A program made the position numbers and the translations under genes. 64,000 nt of DNA from the NCBI RefSeq assembly GCF_029193575.1, contig NZ_JARGCS010000046.1:1-64000 (forward strand), given 5' to 3'. Numbering within the stretch: position 1 is the first letter of the stretch; each line of letters opens with the position of its first letter. The notes under the pieces were generated by a model. It saw nothing but the letters and a program-made list of their open reading frames with translations, was not told where the DNA came from and did no database searches. Positions 34,500 through 42,437 of the stretch are shown piece after piece. Source of the stretch: Pseudomonas entomophila. GTDB lineage: Bacteria > Pseudomonadota > Gammaproteobacteria > Pseudomonadales > Pseudomonadaceae.

Positions 34500-34613
34500 T
34501 GACTTTCACCACAACGCAATAGTCTACCTGTAGGCTGCCGCCTCGGACGCGAAGCAATCCGGGCCGGCCGGGAAGATTCATCCCCTGCCGCAGGGGGTTA
34601 TTGAGGAGCTCGC

Positions 34614-35129
34614 ATGACCAAACAAAACGCCTTTACTCGGGAAGACCTGCTGCGCTGCAGTCGCGGTGAGCTGTTCGGCCCAGGTAATGCGCAACTGCCC
34701 GCCCCGAACATGCTGATGGTCGATCGGATCACTCACATCAGCTCCGAAGGTGGCAAGTACGGCAAGGGTGAATTGGTCGCCGAGCTGGACATCAACCCGG
34801 ACCTGTGGTTCTTCGCCTGCCACTTCGAGGGCGACCCGGTGATGCCGGGCTGCCTGGGCCTGGACGCCATGTGGCAGTTGGTCGGGTTCTTCCTCGGCTG
34901 GCAGGGCCTGCCGGGCCGTGGCCGCGCCCTGGGTTCGGGCGAAGTGAAGTTCTTCGGCCAGGTACTGCCTGTGGCCAAGAAGGTCACCTACAACATCCAC
35001 ATCAAACGCGTCCTGAAGGGCAAGCTGAACATGGCCATCGCCGATGGCTCTGTCAGCGTCGATGGCCGCGAGATCTACACTGCCGAAGGCCTGCGGGTCG
35101 GCGTGTTCACCTCCACTGACAATTTCTAA
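34614..35129 (+). CDS. fabA: 3-hydroxydecanoyl-ACP dehydratase/isomerase
   Basis: 171 residues, the standard FabA length. Hot-dog fold with catalytic His in FACHFEGDPVMPG and catalytic Asp in CLGLDAMWQLVGFFLGW. Converts 3-hydroxydecanoyl-ACP to trans-2- and cis-3-decenoyl-ACP, the branch point to unsaturated fatty acids. GAGGAGCTCGC precedes the ATG. fabB follows after 11 bases, giving the usual fabAB operon. Confidence 0.97.
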   Translation: MTKQNAFTREDLLRCSRGELFGPGNAQLPAPNMLMVDRITHISSEGGKYGKGELVAELDINPDLWFFACHFEGDPVMPGCLGLDAMWQLVGFFLGWQGLPGRGRALGSGEVKFFGQVLPVAKKVTYNIHIKRVLKGKLNMAIADGSVSVDGREIYTAEGLRVGVFTSTDNF

Positions 35130-35140
35130 GGGTTATTCGC

Positions 35141-36361
35141 ATGCGCCGCGTCGTTATCACTGGTCTGGGCATCGTTTCGTGCCTGGGCAATGACAAAGCA
35201 ACCGTCACCGAAAGCCTGCGCAAGAGCCGTCCGGGGATCCGCTACAACCCGGAATACAAGGAAATGGGGCTGCGTAGCCAGGTTTCCGGTTCCATCGACC
35301 TCAACCTCGAAGAACTGATCGACCGCAAGGTCTACCGCTTCGTCGGCCACGCCGCGGCCTACGCCTACCTGGCGATGCAGGACGCGATCAAGGATGCGGG
35401 CCTGACCGAAGAACAGGTCTCCAACCCGCGCACCGGCCTGGTCGCCGGCTCTGGCGGCGCATCGACCCTGAACCAGATGGAAGCGCTGGACACCCTGCGC
35501 GAGAAAGGCGTCAAGCGCGTCGGCCCCTACCGCGTCACCCGCACCATGGGCAGCACCGTGTCGGCGTGCCTGGCGACCCCGTTCAAGATCAAGGGCATCA
35601 ACTACTCGATCTCGTCGGCCTGCGCCACTTCCGCACACTGCATCGGCACCGCCCTGGAGCAGATCCAGTGGGGCAAGCAGGACATCGTCTTCGCCGGCGG
35701 CGGTGAAGAAGAGCACTGGAGCCAGTCGTTCCTGTTCGATGCCATGGGCGCCCTGTCGACCAAGCGCAACGAAACCCCGGAGCTGGCCTCGCGCGCCTAC
35801 GACAACGACCGTGATGGCTTCGTCATCGCCGGCGGTGGCGGCATGGTGGTGGTCGAGGAGCTGGAACACGCTCTGGCCCGTGGCGCCAAGATCTACGCCG
35901 AAATCGTCGGCTACGGCGCCACTTCCGATGGCTACGACATGGTCGCTCCGAGCGGCGAAGGCGCGATCCGCTGCATGCAGCAAGCGCTGGCCACCGTCGA
36001 CACCCCGATCGACTACCTGAACACCCATGGCACCTCGACTCCGGTCGGCGACGTCGCCGAAATCAAGGGCGTGCGTGAAGTGTTCGGCGACAAGGCCCCG
36101 AAGATCAGCTCGACCAAGAGCCTGTCCGGCCACTCCTTGGGTGCCGCAGGCGTGCACGAGGCGATCTACTGCCTGCTGATGATGGAGAACAACTTCATCG
36201 CCGGCTCCGCCAACATCGACGAACTGGACCCGGCGGTCGCCGACCTGCCGATCCTGCGTCAGACCGAGGAAAACGCCAAGGTCGACACCATCATGAGCAA
36301 CAGCTTCGGCTTCGGTGGCACCAACGCCACCCTGGTGCTCAAGCGCTGGACCGGCAAATAA
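35141..36361 (+). CDS. fabB: 3-oxoacyl-ACP synthase I
   Basis: 406 residues. Ketosynthase triad visible: Cys in SSACATSAHCIG, His in NTHGTSTPVGD, His in SLSGHSLGAAG, with the GFGGTNATLVL end. Elongates cis-3-decenoyl-ACP, so with FabA it commits carbon to unsaturated fatty acids. The operon ends with a terminator at 36383-36411. Confidence 0.97.
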   Translation: MRRVVITGLGIVSCLGNDKATVTESLRKSRPGIRYNPEYKEMGLRSQVSGSIDLNLEELIDRKVYRFVGHAAAYAYLAMQDAIKDAGLTEEQVSNPRTGLVAGSGGASTLNQMEALDTLREKGVKRVGPYRVTRTMGSTVSACLATPFKIKGINYSISSACATSAHCIGTALEQIQWGKQDIVFAGGGEEEHWSQSFLFDAMGALSTKRNETPELASRAYDNDRDGFVIAGGGGMVVVEELEHALARGAKIYAEIVGYGATSDGYDMVAPSGEGAIRCMQQALATVDTPIDYLNTHGTSTPVGDVAEIKGVREVFGDKAPKISSTKSLSGHSLGAAGVHEAIYCLLMMENNFIAGSANIDELDPAVADLPILRQTEENAKVDTIMSNSFGFGGTNATLVLKRWTGK

Positions 36362-36382
36362 GCCGTACCGCGCGAATGAAGA

Positions 36383-36411
36383 CGCCCCGACTGGTTCGGG
36401 GCGTTTTTTTT
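36383..36411 (+). terminator. Terminator of fabAB
   Basis: Stem CGCCCCGA (36383-36390) / TCGGGGCG (36396-36403), loop CTGGT, then eight T residues. Confidence 0.95.
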
Positions 36412-36446
36412 GGGGGCGGCACCGCCCCTACAGGAGGGCCGAGGTG

Positions 36447-37451
36447 TCACCGCGCCTTGGGCAACACCGCCAGGAAATTCTCCCGCGCGACCTTGTGCGC
36501 CACCGCCTCCGGCAACGCATCCAGAAACGGATCGAAGCCACGCATCTGCTCCCCGACACTGCCAAACCGCCCCACCACATCCGACCCCAGCATGAACCGC
36601 TCGGGGAAGCGCGTGACCAACGCCACCCACGCCTCGCGCGGCTTGCCCTGCGCATCCAGCAGGTACGGCTCGCGCATGCTCCACGACAGGTCGACGTACA
36701 GGTTCGGGTAGTCCTCCAGCAGCCGCGTCAGCACCGGCAAGAGAAAATCCATCTGTTTCTGGTGCCGATGGATTTCCATGCTGCTGCCAGCATGCGCCCA
36801 GATGAACCGGGTATGCGGGTGGTTGCGCAGCGGCTCCTCGATCTCCGCCAGGTACAGCGGGTTGCGCTCGCGCTTGGAGGTCAGGTTGGAATGCACCAGC
36901 ACCGGCAGGTCACGCTCGGCAGCCAAATGATAAATGCGCGTCATCGCCTCGTTGTTGGCCCTGGGCGTATCGCCGCTGGTGAGCGCGGTGAGGTCATCAT
37001 GGCGGGTGAACACCTCGCCGATGCCCTGCCACAGGCCCGGGTAGAGGTCGAGCATGCGCTCGATGTGGCTGACGGCGTTCTTGTCCACCGGGTTGAAGCC
37101 CGACAGGAACGGGTGGAAACGTCGCCGTTGCTCGACAGGCAACTGCTGCACCGCAGCGGCGACGTGGATGTCAGTGGCGCTGAACCAATAAGCGTCGGCA
37201 TCGTCGCCAGCGTAATAGCGCGGGCGCTTGGGTTCGTCCTCATGCCATTTCTTCGCCACCGGGATGCCGGAGATCATCGCGTGCTCCACCCCCGCCTCAT
37301 CCATGGCCTTGAGCAGCGCCGGCATGCCTTCGGTTTCCTGGAAGAAATCGACGTAGTGCAGGTGGGCGTCACTGTAGCGGTAATCGCGCGCCTGCACCGC
37401 CTGGCACAGCCAGGTGGACAACAACGCGCAAGCCAGCACTCTGGCGATCAT
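36447..37451 (-). CDS. Exported amidohydrolase (amidohydro-rel family)
   Basis: 334 residues from the ATG at 37451. Signal peptide MIARVLACALLSTWLCQAVQ, mature start RDYRYSDAHLHYVDFFQ with the metal-binding HxH of the TIM-barrel amidohydrolases. Further likely ligands are His in VLVHSNL, His in FIWAHAGSS, and Asp in MLGSDVVGRFG. Uncertain substrate; members of this group include 2-pyrone-4,6-dicarboxylate hydrolase and decarboxylases, usually cytoplasmic, so the clear signal peptide is notable. Stands alone downstream of the fabAB terminator, convergent with it. Confidence 0.78.
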   Translation of the reverse strand: MIARVLACALLSTWLCQAVQARDYRYSDAHLHYVDFFQETEGMPALLKAMDEAGVEHAMISGIPVAKKWHEDEPKRPRYYAGDDADAYWFSATDIHVAAAVQQLPVEQRRRFHPFLSGFNPVDKNAVSHIERMLDLYPGLWQGIGEVFTRHDDLTALTSGDTPRANNEAMTRIYHLAAERDLPVLVHSNLTSKRERNPLYLAEIEEPLRNHPHTRFIWAHAGSSMEIHRHQKQMDFLLPVLTRLLEDYPNLYVDLSWSMREPYLLDAQGKPREAWVALVTRFPERFMLGSDVVGRFGSVGEQMRGFDPFLDALPEAVAHKVARENFLAVLPKAR

Positions 37452-37569
37452 GGGTAGCGTCCTTCTGCGTGTTCGAACAGAGTAGACCGGCGCCCGGCGC
37501 GCACGGTTCAGCACGAGGCGCCGACCCGCTATGCTGTCAGCAGCCGCCCGCACTTGCCTGGAGCCCCTC

Positions 37570-38433
37570 ATGAGCAGCCCACTGGTCATCCACCCGCGCG
37601 CCGAATCGGTCGAGGGGCAGCCCATCCTGCGCCCGCTGCCATCCGCCCAGTGCCGCAGCGTCGGCCCGTTCGTGTTCTTCGACCACATGCTGGAGACCGA
37701 CTACGCCCCTGGGCATGGCATGGACATTCGCCAGCACCCGCACATCGGCCTGTCGACCCTGACCTACCTGTTCGACGGCGAGATCCTGCACAAGGACAGC
37801 CTCGGCTCCGAGCAGCGCGTGTTGCCGGGCGATGTCAGCTGGATGACCGCCGGGCGCGGCGTGGCGCACGTCGAGCGCACGCCGGCAGACCTTTTCACGC
37901 GCGGTTCGCGGCTGCATGGCCTGCAGGTCTGGTTGGCCTCGCCCCAGGCTGACGAGCAGGCGGCGCCCAGCTACAGCCACCACCCCGCGGCCAGCCTGCC
38001 GGAAAGCGATAGCCTGGGGGTGCGCATCCGCCTGATCGCCGGCAACGGCTTCTGCCTCGAGTCGCCGGTGCCGGTGCTCTCTCCTACCCTCTATGCCTAC
38101 GTGCACATGCAGCCCGCCACCACGCTGATCGTGCCCACCGAACACACGCAGCGCGCGCTGTACCTGCTCGATGGCGAGCTGGCGCTGGGCGAGACGGACG
38201 TCGAGGCGTGCAGCCTGCTGGTGCTGCCGGAGGGTGAAGAGGTGGTGCTGTATGCCGAGAGCGAGTGCCAGTTGGTGCTGATCGGCGGCGCGCCACTGGA
38301 TGGGCCGCGGCGGATGAATTGGAATTTCGTCGCCAGCGACCCGGCACTGATCGAACAGGCCCGGGCGCGCTGGGCGGCGGGGGACTGGCCAGTGGTTCCG
38401 GGGGAGCATGAGCGGATCGAGTTGCCGCGGTGA
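37570..38433 (+). CDS. Pirin-family protein
   Basis: 287 residues, bicupin. N-terminal pirin domain with GPFVFFDHMLETDY, metal ligands in DIRQHPHIGLSTLTYLFDGE (HxH plus a Glu) and DVSWMTAGRGVAHVE, then a C-terminal pirin domain (GAPLDGPRRMNWNF). Bacterial pirins act as quercetin dioxygenases or bind metabolic enzymes. ATG at 37570 begins MSSPLVIHPRAES; the upstream 13 in-frame codons are weaker. Single gene, divergent from the amidohydrolase. Confidence 0.88.
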   Translation: MSSPLVIHPRAESVEGQPILRPLPSAQCRSVGPFVFFDHMLETDYAPGHGMDIRQHPHIGLSTLTYLFDGEILHKDSLGSEQRVLPGDVSWMTAGRGVAHVERTPADLFTRGSRLHGLQVWLASPQADEQAAPSYSHHPAASLPESDSLGVRIRLIAGNGFCLESPVPVLSPTLYAYVHMQPATTLIVPTEHTQRALYLLDGELALGETDVEACSLLVLPEGEEVVLYAESECQLVLIGGAPLDGPRRMNWNFVASDPALIEQARARWAAGDWPVVPGEHERIELPR

Positions 38434-38478
38434 GTGATGCGGGGGCCCATCGCGGGGCCGCACCGCAGTCCATACCCC

Positions 38479-39204
38479 TCACCCCCTGAACACTTCTTCC
38501 AGCAGGTTATGCATGGCCCGGAACGCCCGCTCCGAGATGCGCCGGTCATACTGCATCTTGCCCGGCACATTGGCGTTCGGGTCGGTGAACGAATGCACCG
38601 CGCCGCCATAGCTGAGCAACTGCCAATCGACCTTCGCAGCGTTCATCTCCTCCTCGAACGCCGGCAGTTGCTCCTTCGGCACCAACGGGTCGGAAGCGCC
38701 ATGCAGCACCAGCACCGAGCCCTTGATACGCTTGCCGTCCTCAGGGTTCGGTGTGTCCAGGGTGCCATGGAACGACACCGCAGCCTGCACATCTGCACCC
38801 GTGCGGGCCAGCTCCAGCGCGCAGCAGCCACCGAAGCAGAAACCGAAGGTAGCGACCTTGCCCGGCTCCAGCAGCGCCTTGGACTGCCCCAGCAACTGCG
38901 CCAATGCCTCAGCCATGCGCTTGCGCAGTTCACCCCGGTCGTTCTTCAACGGCATCATCGCCGCGCCCGCCTCATCCGCATTCGACGGCCGCACCGACTG
39001 CCCGTACAGGTCGGCGATCAGCACCACGTACCCTTTCTCGGCCACTTCCTTGGCGATGCGCTCGGCCCCCTCGCCGATACCCATCCAGTTCGGCGCCATC
39101 ACCAGGCCCGGCTGCGGCAACGCGCCTGGGGTGTAGACCAGGCGACTCTCATAGGCCTTGCCCGACAGGTGATAGACCAGCGACTCGACGATTACCTTGC
39201 TCAT
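38479..39204 (-). CDS. Dienelactone hydrolase family protein
   Basis: 241 residues from the ATG at 39204. Nucleophile elbow GFCFGGCCAL with the Cys of dienelactone hydrolases, Asp in HGASDPLVP and His in GAVHSFTDPNAN. Family members hydrolyse lactones or esters in the cytoplasm; many outside aromatic-degradation clusters, as here, have no known substrate. Neighbours give no pathway hint. Confidence 0.88.
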   Translation of the reverse strand: MSKVIVESLVYHLSGKAYESRLVYTPGALPQPGLVMAPNWMGIGEGAERIAKEVAEKGYVVLIADLYGQSVRPSNADEAGAAMMPLKNDRGELRKRMAEALAQLLGQSKALLEPGKVATFGFCFGGCCALELARTGADVQAAVSFHGTLDTPNPEDGKRIKGSVLVLHGASDPLVPKEQLPAFEEEMNAAKVDWQLLSYGGAVHSFTDPNANVPGKMQYDRRISERAFRAMHNLLEEVFRG

Positions 39205-39297
39205 CAAACTCCTCCTGAAACCTGGAAATGTTCCGTGCAACCTCACTAGTGTGGCGGCACCGCAGGTCAAAAGGCTAGACGAGGCCAGCGATCTTCA

Positions 39298-40518
39298 TCA
39301 TTGCGTGGGCAGCGGAGCCGCCTTCAGCAAGCGCCAGGCGACCACCAGCGACAGCCCCACGCACACCGCGCCCGCCAGGTACACCGAGGCAACGCCCGAA
39401 GCGCTGGCCAGCACCCCCGCCAGCGGGCTGGCGATGCCCAGGGCGATGTCGAGAAACGCCACGTAGGCCCCCATCGCCAGGCTGCGAGTCTGCGGCGGGG
39501 CGCGGCGCACCGCCTCGACACCAAACGCCGGGAAGGCCAGCGAGTAGCCAAAGCCGGTGAGCGCGGCCCCCAGGTAGGCGACCGCCTCGACGCCGGCCCC
39601 CCAGATCAGCAACTGCCCGACCAGCTCGATGGCCACGCTCACCAGCGCGACCCGCGCACCGCCGAGCTTGTCCGGCAGGTGCCCGAACAGCAGCCGCGCG
39701 ACGATGAAGGCCACGCCAAAGGCGGTAAAAGCCAGCGATGCGCTGCCCCACTCACGGGCAGCGAACAGCAAGGCGATGAACGCGGTGATCAGGCCAAAGC
39801 CCACGCTGCACAGCGCCAGCCCCAGCCCTGGGGCCAGCACAGCGCCCAACACCTGGTAGAAGGGGGTTCTGCGGGTCGCGGTCGGCGCCACGCCACGCAC
39901 GCCCGACACCACAACAAGCGCCAACAGCGGTATGAGCACGGTAGCCGCGGCGACACCCAGAAAGCCCCAGTGGGCGCTGACCATGACGCCGACCGGCGCG
40001 CCCAGGGCATAGGCCCCGAAGATGGCGATGCCGACCCAGACCATCACCTTGCCGGCGTTCTGCGGCCCTACCCGCCCGATCGCCCAGCCCAGCGCTCCGG
40101 TGGCGATCAGGCTTTCGCCCAACGCCAGCAGGATACGCCCGAGCAGCACCAGCCATACCGCGGTGGCCGGCGTCGCCACGAATGGCAGCGACGCCAGGTA
40201 GGCCAGGCCGGACGCTGCAGCGAACAACATGCCCACGACCACCGCACGCTTGGCCCCGCGCAGGTCGGCGAAGTTGCCGGCCCAGGCGCGGGACAGCAGC
40301 GCGGCGACGAACTGCGAACCGACCACTAGGCCAACGATGACGGTGCTCATGCCCAAGGTATCGTGCAGGTGCAGGGGCAGCACCGGCATCTGCAGGCCAA
40401 TGGTGAGAAAGCCGATGAACACGGCCAGGGTAATCGGCAGCAGCGTGAGGAACACATTGCTGGCCGGCGTTGCGGCCCCCGCCTGAGAAGGCGTGGGGCG
40501 AGAGAGCGACTCAGTCAT
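39298..40518 (-). CDS. MFS transporter, drug/sugar efflux-like
   Basis: 406 residues with about twelve membrane helices. MFS signature FADLRGAKRAVVVGM between helices 2 and 3 and GRILLALGESLIATG in helix 4, near the YfcJ/YhhS group of efflux permeases. ATG at 40518 begins MTESLSRPTP and has GAAGACC-like purines upstream (AAGACCTTCC). The frame is open further upstream but that sequence is antisense-like. Follows the Rossmann-fold protein gene at 40553-41419 in the same direction with a 34-base gap, so the two may be co-transcribed and controlled by the divergent TetR protein. Confidence 0.85.
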   Translation of the reverse strand: MTESLSRPTPSQAGAATPASNVFLTLLPITLAVFIGFLTIGLQMPVLPLHLHDTLGMSTVIVGLVVGSQFVAALLSRAWAGNFADLRGAKRAVVVGMLFAAASGLAYLASLPFVATPATAVWLVLLGRILLALGESLIATGALGWAIGRVGPQNAGKVMVWVGIAIFGAYALGAPVGVMVSAHWGFLGVAAATVLIPLLALVVVSGVRGVAPTATRRTPFYQVLGAVLAPGLGLALCSVGFGLITAFIALLFAAREWGSASLAFTAFGVAFIVARLLFGHLPDKLGGARVALVSVAIELVGQLLIWGAGVEAVAYLGAALTGFGYSLAFPAFGVEAVRRAPPQTRSLAMGAYVAFLDIALGIASPLAGVLASASGVASVYLAGAVCVGLSLVVAWRLLKAAPLPTQ

Positions 40519-40552
40519 GGAAGGTCTTCGCAAGAAAAGGTGTTCGGAGGCT

Positions 40553-41419
40553 TCAGCCAGCGTAATAAGCAGCCTGGTCCAGGTCGGTGAGCAGGTCCGG
40601 CCAGCCGGGCTGCCAGCCCAGCAGCCAGCGGGTGCGGGCGCTGGACGCGGCCATGTCGGCACCGGCCATCCTGGCGAACCAGCCGAAGTGCTCGGGCGGG
40701 CGCGATTCGACCGGCACGCCTAGCTGACGACCGATGACCTGGGCGATTGTCTTGAACGGCACAGCCTCGTCGGCCACCGCGTGGTACACCGGCTGACTGA
40801 CGCCTTCTTCCAGGGCCAGACGATAGACCCGCGCGGCATCCTGGCGGCGCACGCCAGACCAGCAATTGCGACCTTCGCCGAGGTAGGCCGAAACACCACT
40901 CACGCGTGCCAGCTTGGCCAGGATCGCCACAAACCCATGGTCGCCCAGACCGTGTACCGACGGCGGCAGGCGCACGGTCGCCGCACGCACGCCGCGTTCG
41001 GCCAGCGCCCTTGCGGCCGCCTCGGACTGGCGTGGACCGCTGCCGTCGGGCAGGTCCGCCTCGGTGGCGTGGCACGCCAGCCCCGAAAGCCCGGAGGTCA
41101 CCAGCAACGGGCGTTGCGAGCCTTCCAGCGCGCTGCCCAGGGCCTCGATCACTCGCTGGTCCTGCGCGCAGTTTTCGGCGAAGCGGGAAAAGTCATGATT
41201 GAACGCGGCGTGGATCACCGCATCCGCCGACCCTGCGGCATCGCGCAGGGCATCAAGGTCATCGAGCGTGGCGCACAGCACGCCTGCGCCGGTCGAGGCC
41301 AGGGCGGCGACCTTGTCGGCAGAGCGGGCCAGCCCAGTGACCCGATGGCCGGCTTCGAGCAGCTCACGAGCAAGGGCGGTGCCCAACCAGCCGGTGGCAC
41401 CTGTTACGAATACGTGCAT
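40553..41419 (-). CDS. NAD(P)-binding SDR/epimerase-like protein
   Basis: 288 residues. Extended SDR fold with VTGATGWLGTALARELLEAG (about 5-24), GHRVTGLARSADKVAAL, and an HGLGDHGFVAIL core. The usual YxxxK is not present at the normal place, where it reads ADLPDGSGPRQSEAAARAL; the family's atypical or NmrA-like members lack it. It would bind NAD(P)H and reduce or rearrange an unknown metabolite. Divergent from a TetR regulator across a gap with nested inverted repeats. Confidence 0.83.
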   Translation of the reverse strand: MHVFVTGATGWLGTALARELLEAGHRVTGLARSADKVAALASTGAGVLCATLDDLDALRDAAGSADAVIHAAFNHDFSRFAENCAQDQRVIEALGSALEGSQRPLLVTSGLSGLACHATEADLPDGSGPRQSEAAARALAERGVRAATVRLPPSVHGLGDHGFVAILAKLARVSGVSAYLGEGRNCWSGVRRQDAARVYRLALEEGVSQPVYHAVADEAVPFKTIAQVIGRQLGVPVESRPPEHFGWFARMAGADMAASSARTRWLLGWQPGWPDLLTDLDQAAYYAG

Positions 41420-41444
41420 GGGTTTCTCCTGACGCGCAACGATG

Positions 41445-41508
41445 AAACATGATTGATCCGTCGTGTTGTGGCGAATAATACGACTGATGATTCATGTTTT
41501 ATATTCGC
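41445..41508. promoter_or_regulatory. Interleaved inverted repeats between the SDR and TetR genes
   Basis: AAACATGATTGATC (41445-41458) pairs with GATGATTCATGTTT (41486-41499) with two mismatches, and GCGAATA (41471-41477) pairs with TATTCGC (41502-41508). Both are just upstream of the SDR gene start and fit TetR-family operators. Confidence 0.5.
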
Positions 41509-41547
41509 GTCAGGGATCGCGTTTGCAGGCGTGTTCAAACCATTGTA

Positions 41548-41568
41548 TTTATGGGATATACCCATAAA
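41548..41568. promoter_or_regulatory. Palindrome upstream of the TetR gene
   Basis: TTTATGGG (41548-41555) and CCCATAAA (41561-41568) are perfect arms around ATATA, in an AT-rich stretch (41540-41615). Candidate autoregulatory site of the TetR protein. Confidence 0.45.
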
Positions 41569-41690
41569 AACGAAGAAAACTGCGCTTTTTTATTCACATT
41601 ATCATTCGTGAAATCGGCTGATCCCATGGTTGAGACAACCGTTCCCAGACGCCTAAAATGCGGATAATCCATCGCATTCAGGCCCTCGCC

Positions 41691-42317
41691 ATGCCTCAGA
41701 AACAGCGCCCCCAGATCATCTCGCGCAAACACCCGCAGCAGGCCCGGTCGACCGAATTGGTCTCGGCGATCCTGCAGGCCGCTACCCAGGTACTGGCCGA
41801 GGAAGGCGTCACTCGCTTCACCACCGCCCGGGTCGCCGAGAAGGCTGGCGTCAGCGTTGGTTCGCTGTACCAGTACTTCCCGAACAAGGCGGCGATCCTG
41901 TTCCGCTTGCAGGTGGACGAATGGCGCGAGACCAGCGAGCTGCTGAGCGGCATCCTCGAGGACGTGAGCAAACCGCCGTTCGAGCGCCTGCGCGCGCTGG
42001 TGCATGCGTTCATCCGTTCGGAGTGCGAGGAAGCGCCGATGCGCGTGGCGCTGAACGACGCAGCGCCGCTCTACCGCGACGCCCCCGAGGCGCAGCAGGC
42101 GCGGGCGGCGACGGACCGGACCATGGTGCGGTTCATGGCCGAAGTGCTGCCCGACGCTGCCGAGGTCACGCGAACCCTGGCGGGCGAGCTGATCATCACG
42201 ACGTTCGCCACGGTCGGCAAGAGCTTTTCGGAGCAGCCACGCACGCTGCCAGAGATCAAGGCCTACGCCGACGCGATGGCCGACATGTTCTGCGCGTACC
42301 TGGCGAGTTTGCGTTGA
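41691..42317 (+). CDS. TetR/AcrR-family transcriptional regulator
   Basis: 208 residues. N-terminal TetR HTH at about 18-65 (LVSAILQAATQVLAEEGVTR, then VAEKAGVSVGSLYQYFPNKA) and a helical ligand-binding domain. ATG at 41691 gives MPQKQRPQIISRKHPQQARS, a common start; an ATG at 41658 is in frame. Likely represses the divergent SDR and MFS genes and itself; ligand unknown. Confidence 0.88.
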   Translation: MPQKQRPQIISRKHPQQARSTELVSAILQAATQVLAEEGVTRFTTARVAEKAGVSVGSLYQYFPNKAAILFRLQVDEWRETSELLSGILEDVSKPPFERLRALVHAFIRSECEEAPMRVALNDAAPLYRDAPEAQQARAATDRTMVRFMAEVLPDAAEVTRTLAGELIITTFATVGKSFSEQPRTLPEIKAYADAMADMFCAYLASLR

Positions 42318-42359
42318 GGGTTCAATGACGGCCCGCGGTGAGGCCGGCCCTGACACGAC

Positions 42360-42391
42360 AAGGCCGCTGCACAGGCACTGGCAGCGGCCTT
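42360..42391. terminator. Stem-loop between convergent TetR gene and htpG
   Basis: Perfect 11 bp arms AAGGCCGCTGC (42360-42370) and GCAGCGGCCTT (42381-42391) with a 10-base loop. There is no strong T-tract on either side, so termination is plausible but not certain; the site could serve both genes. Confidence 0.55.
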
Positions 42392-42437
42392 GCGTTGCGA
42401 CGGGGCCGCAAAGCAGCCCCGAACCAGAGGGTGAAAC

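Noticed and set aside
36405..36445. REP unit after the fabAB terminator
   Set aside because: Only GGGGCGGCACCGCCCC followed by TACAGGAGG remains, a short palindrome and partial REP tail; too little to call.
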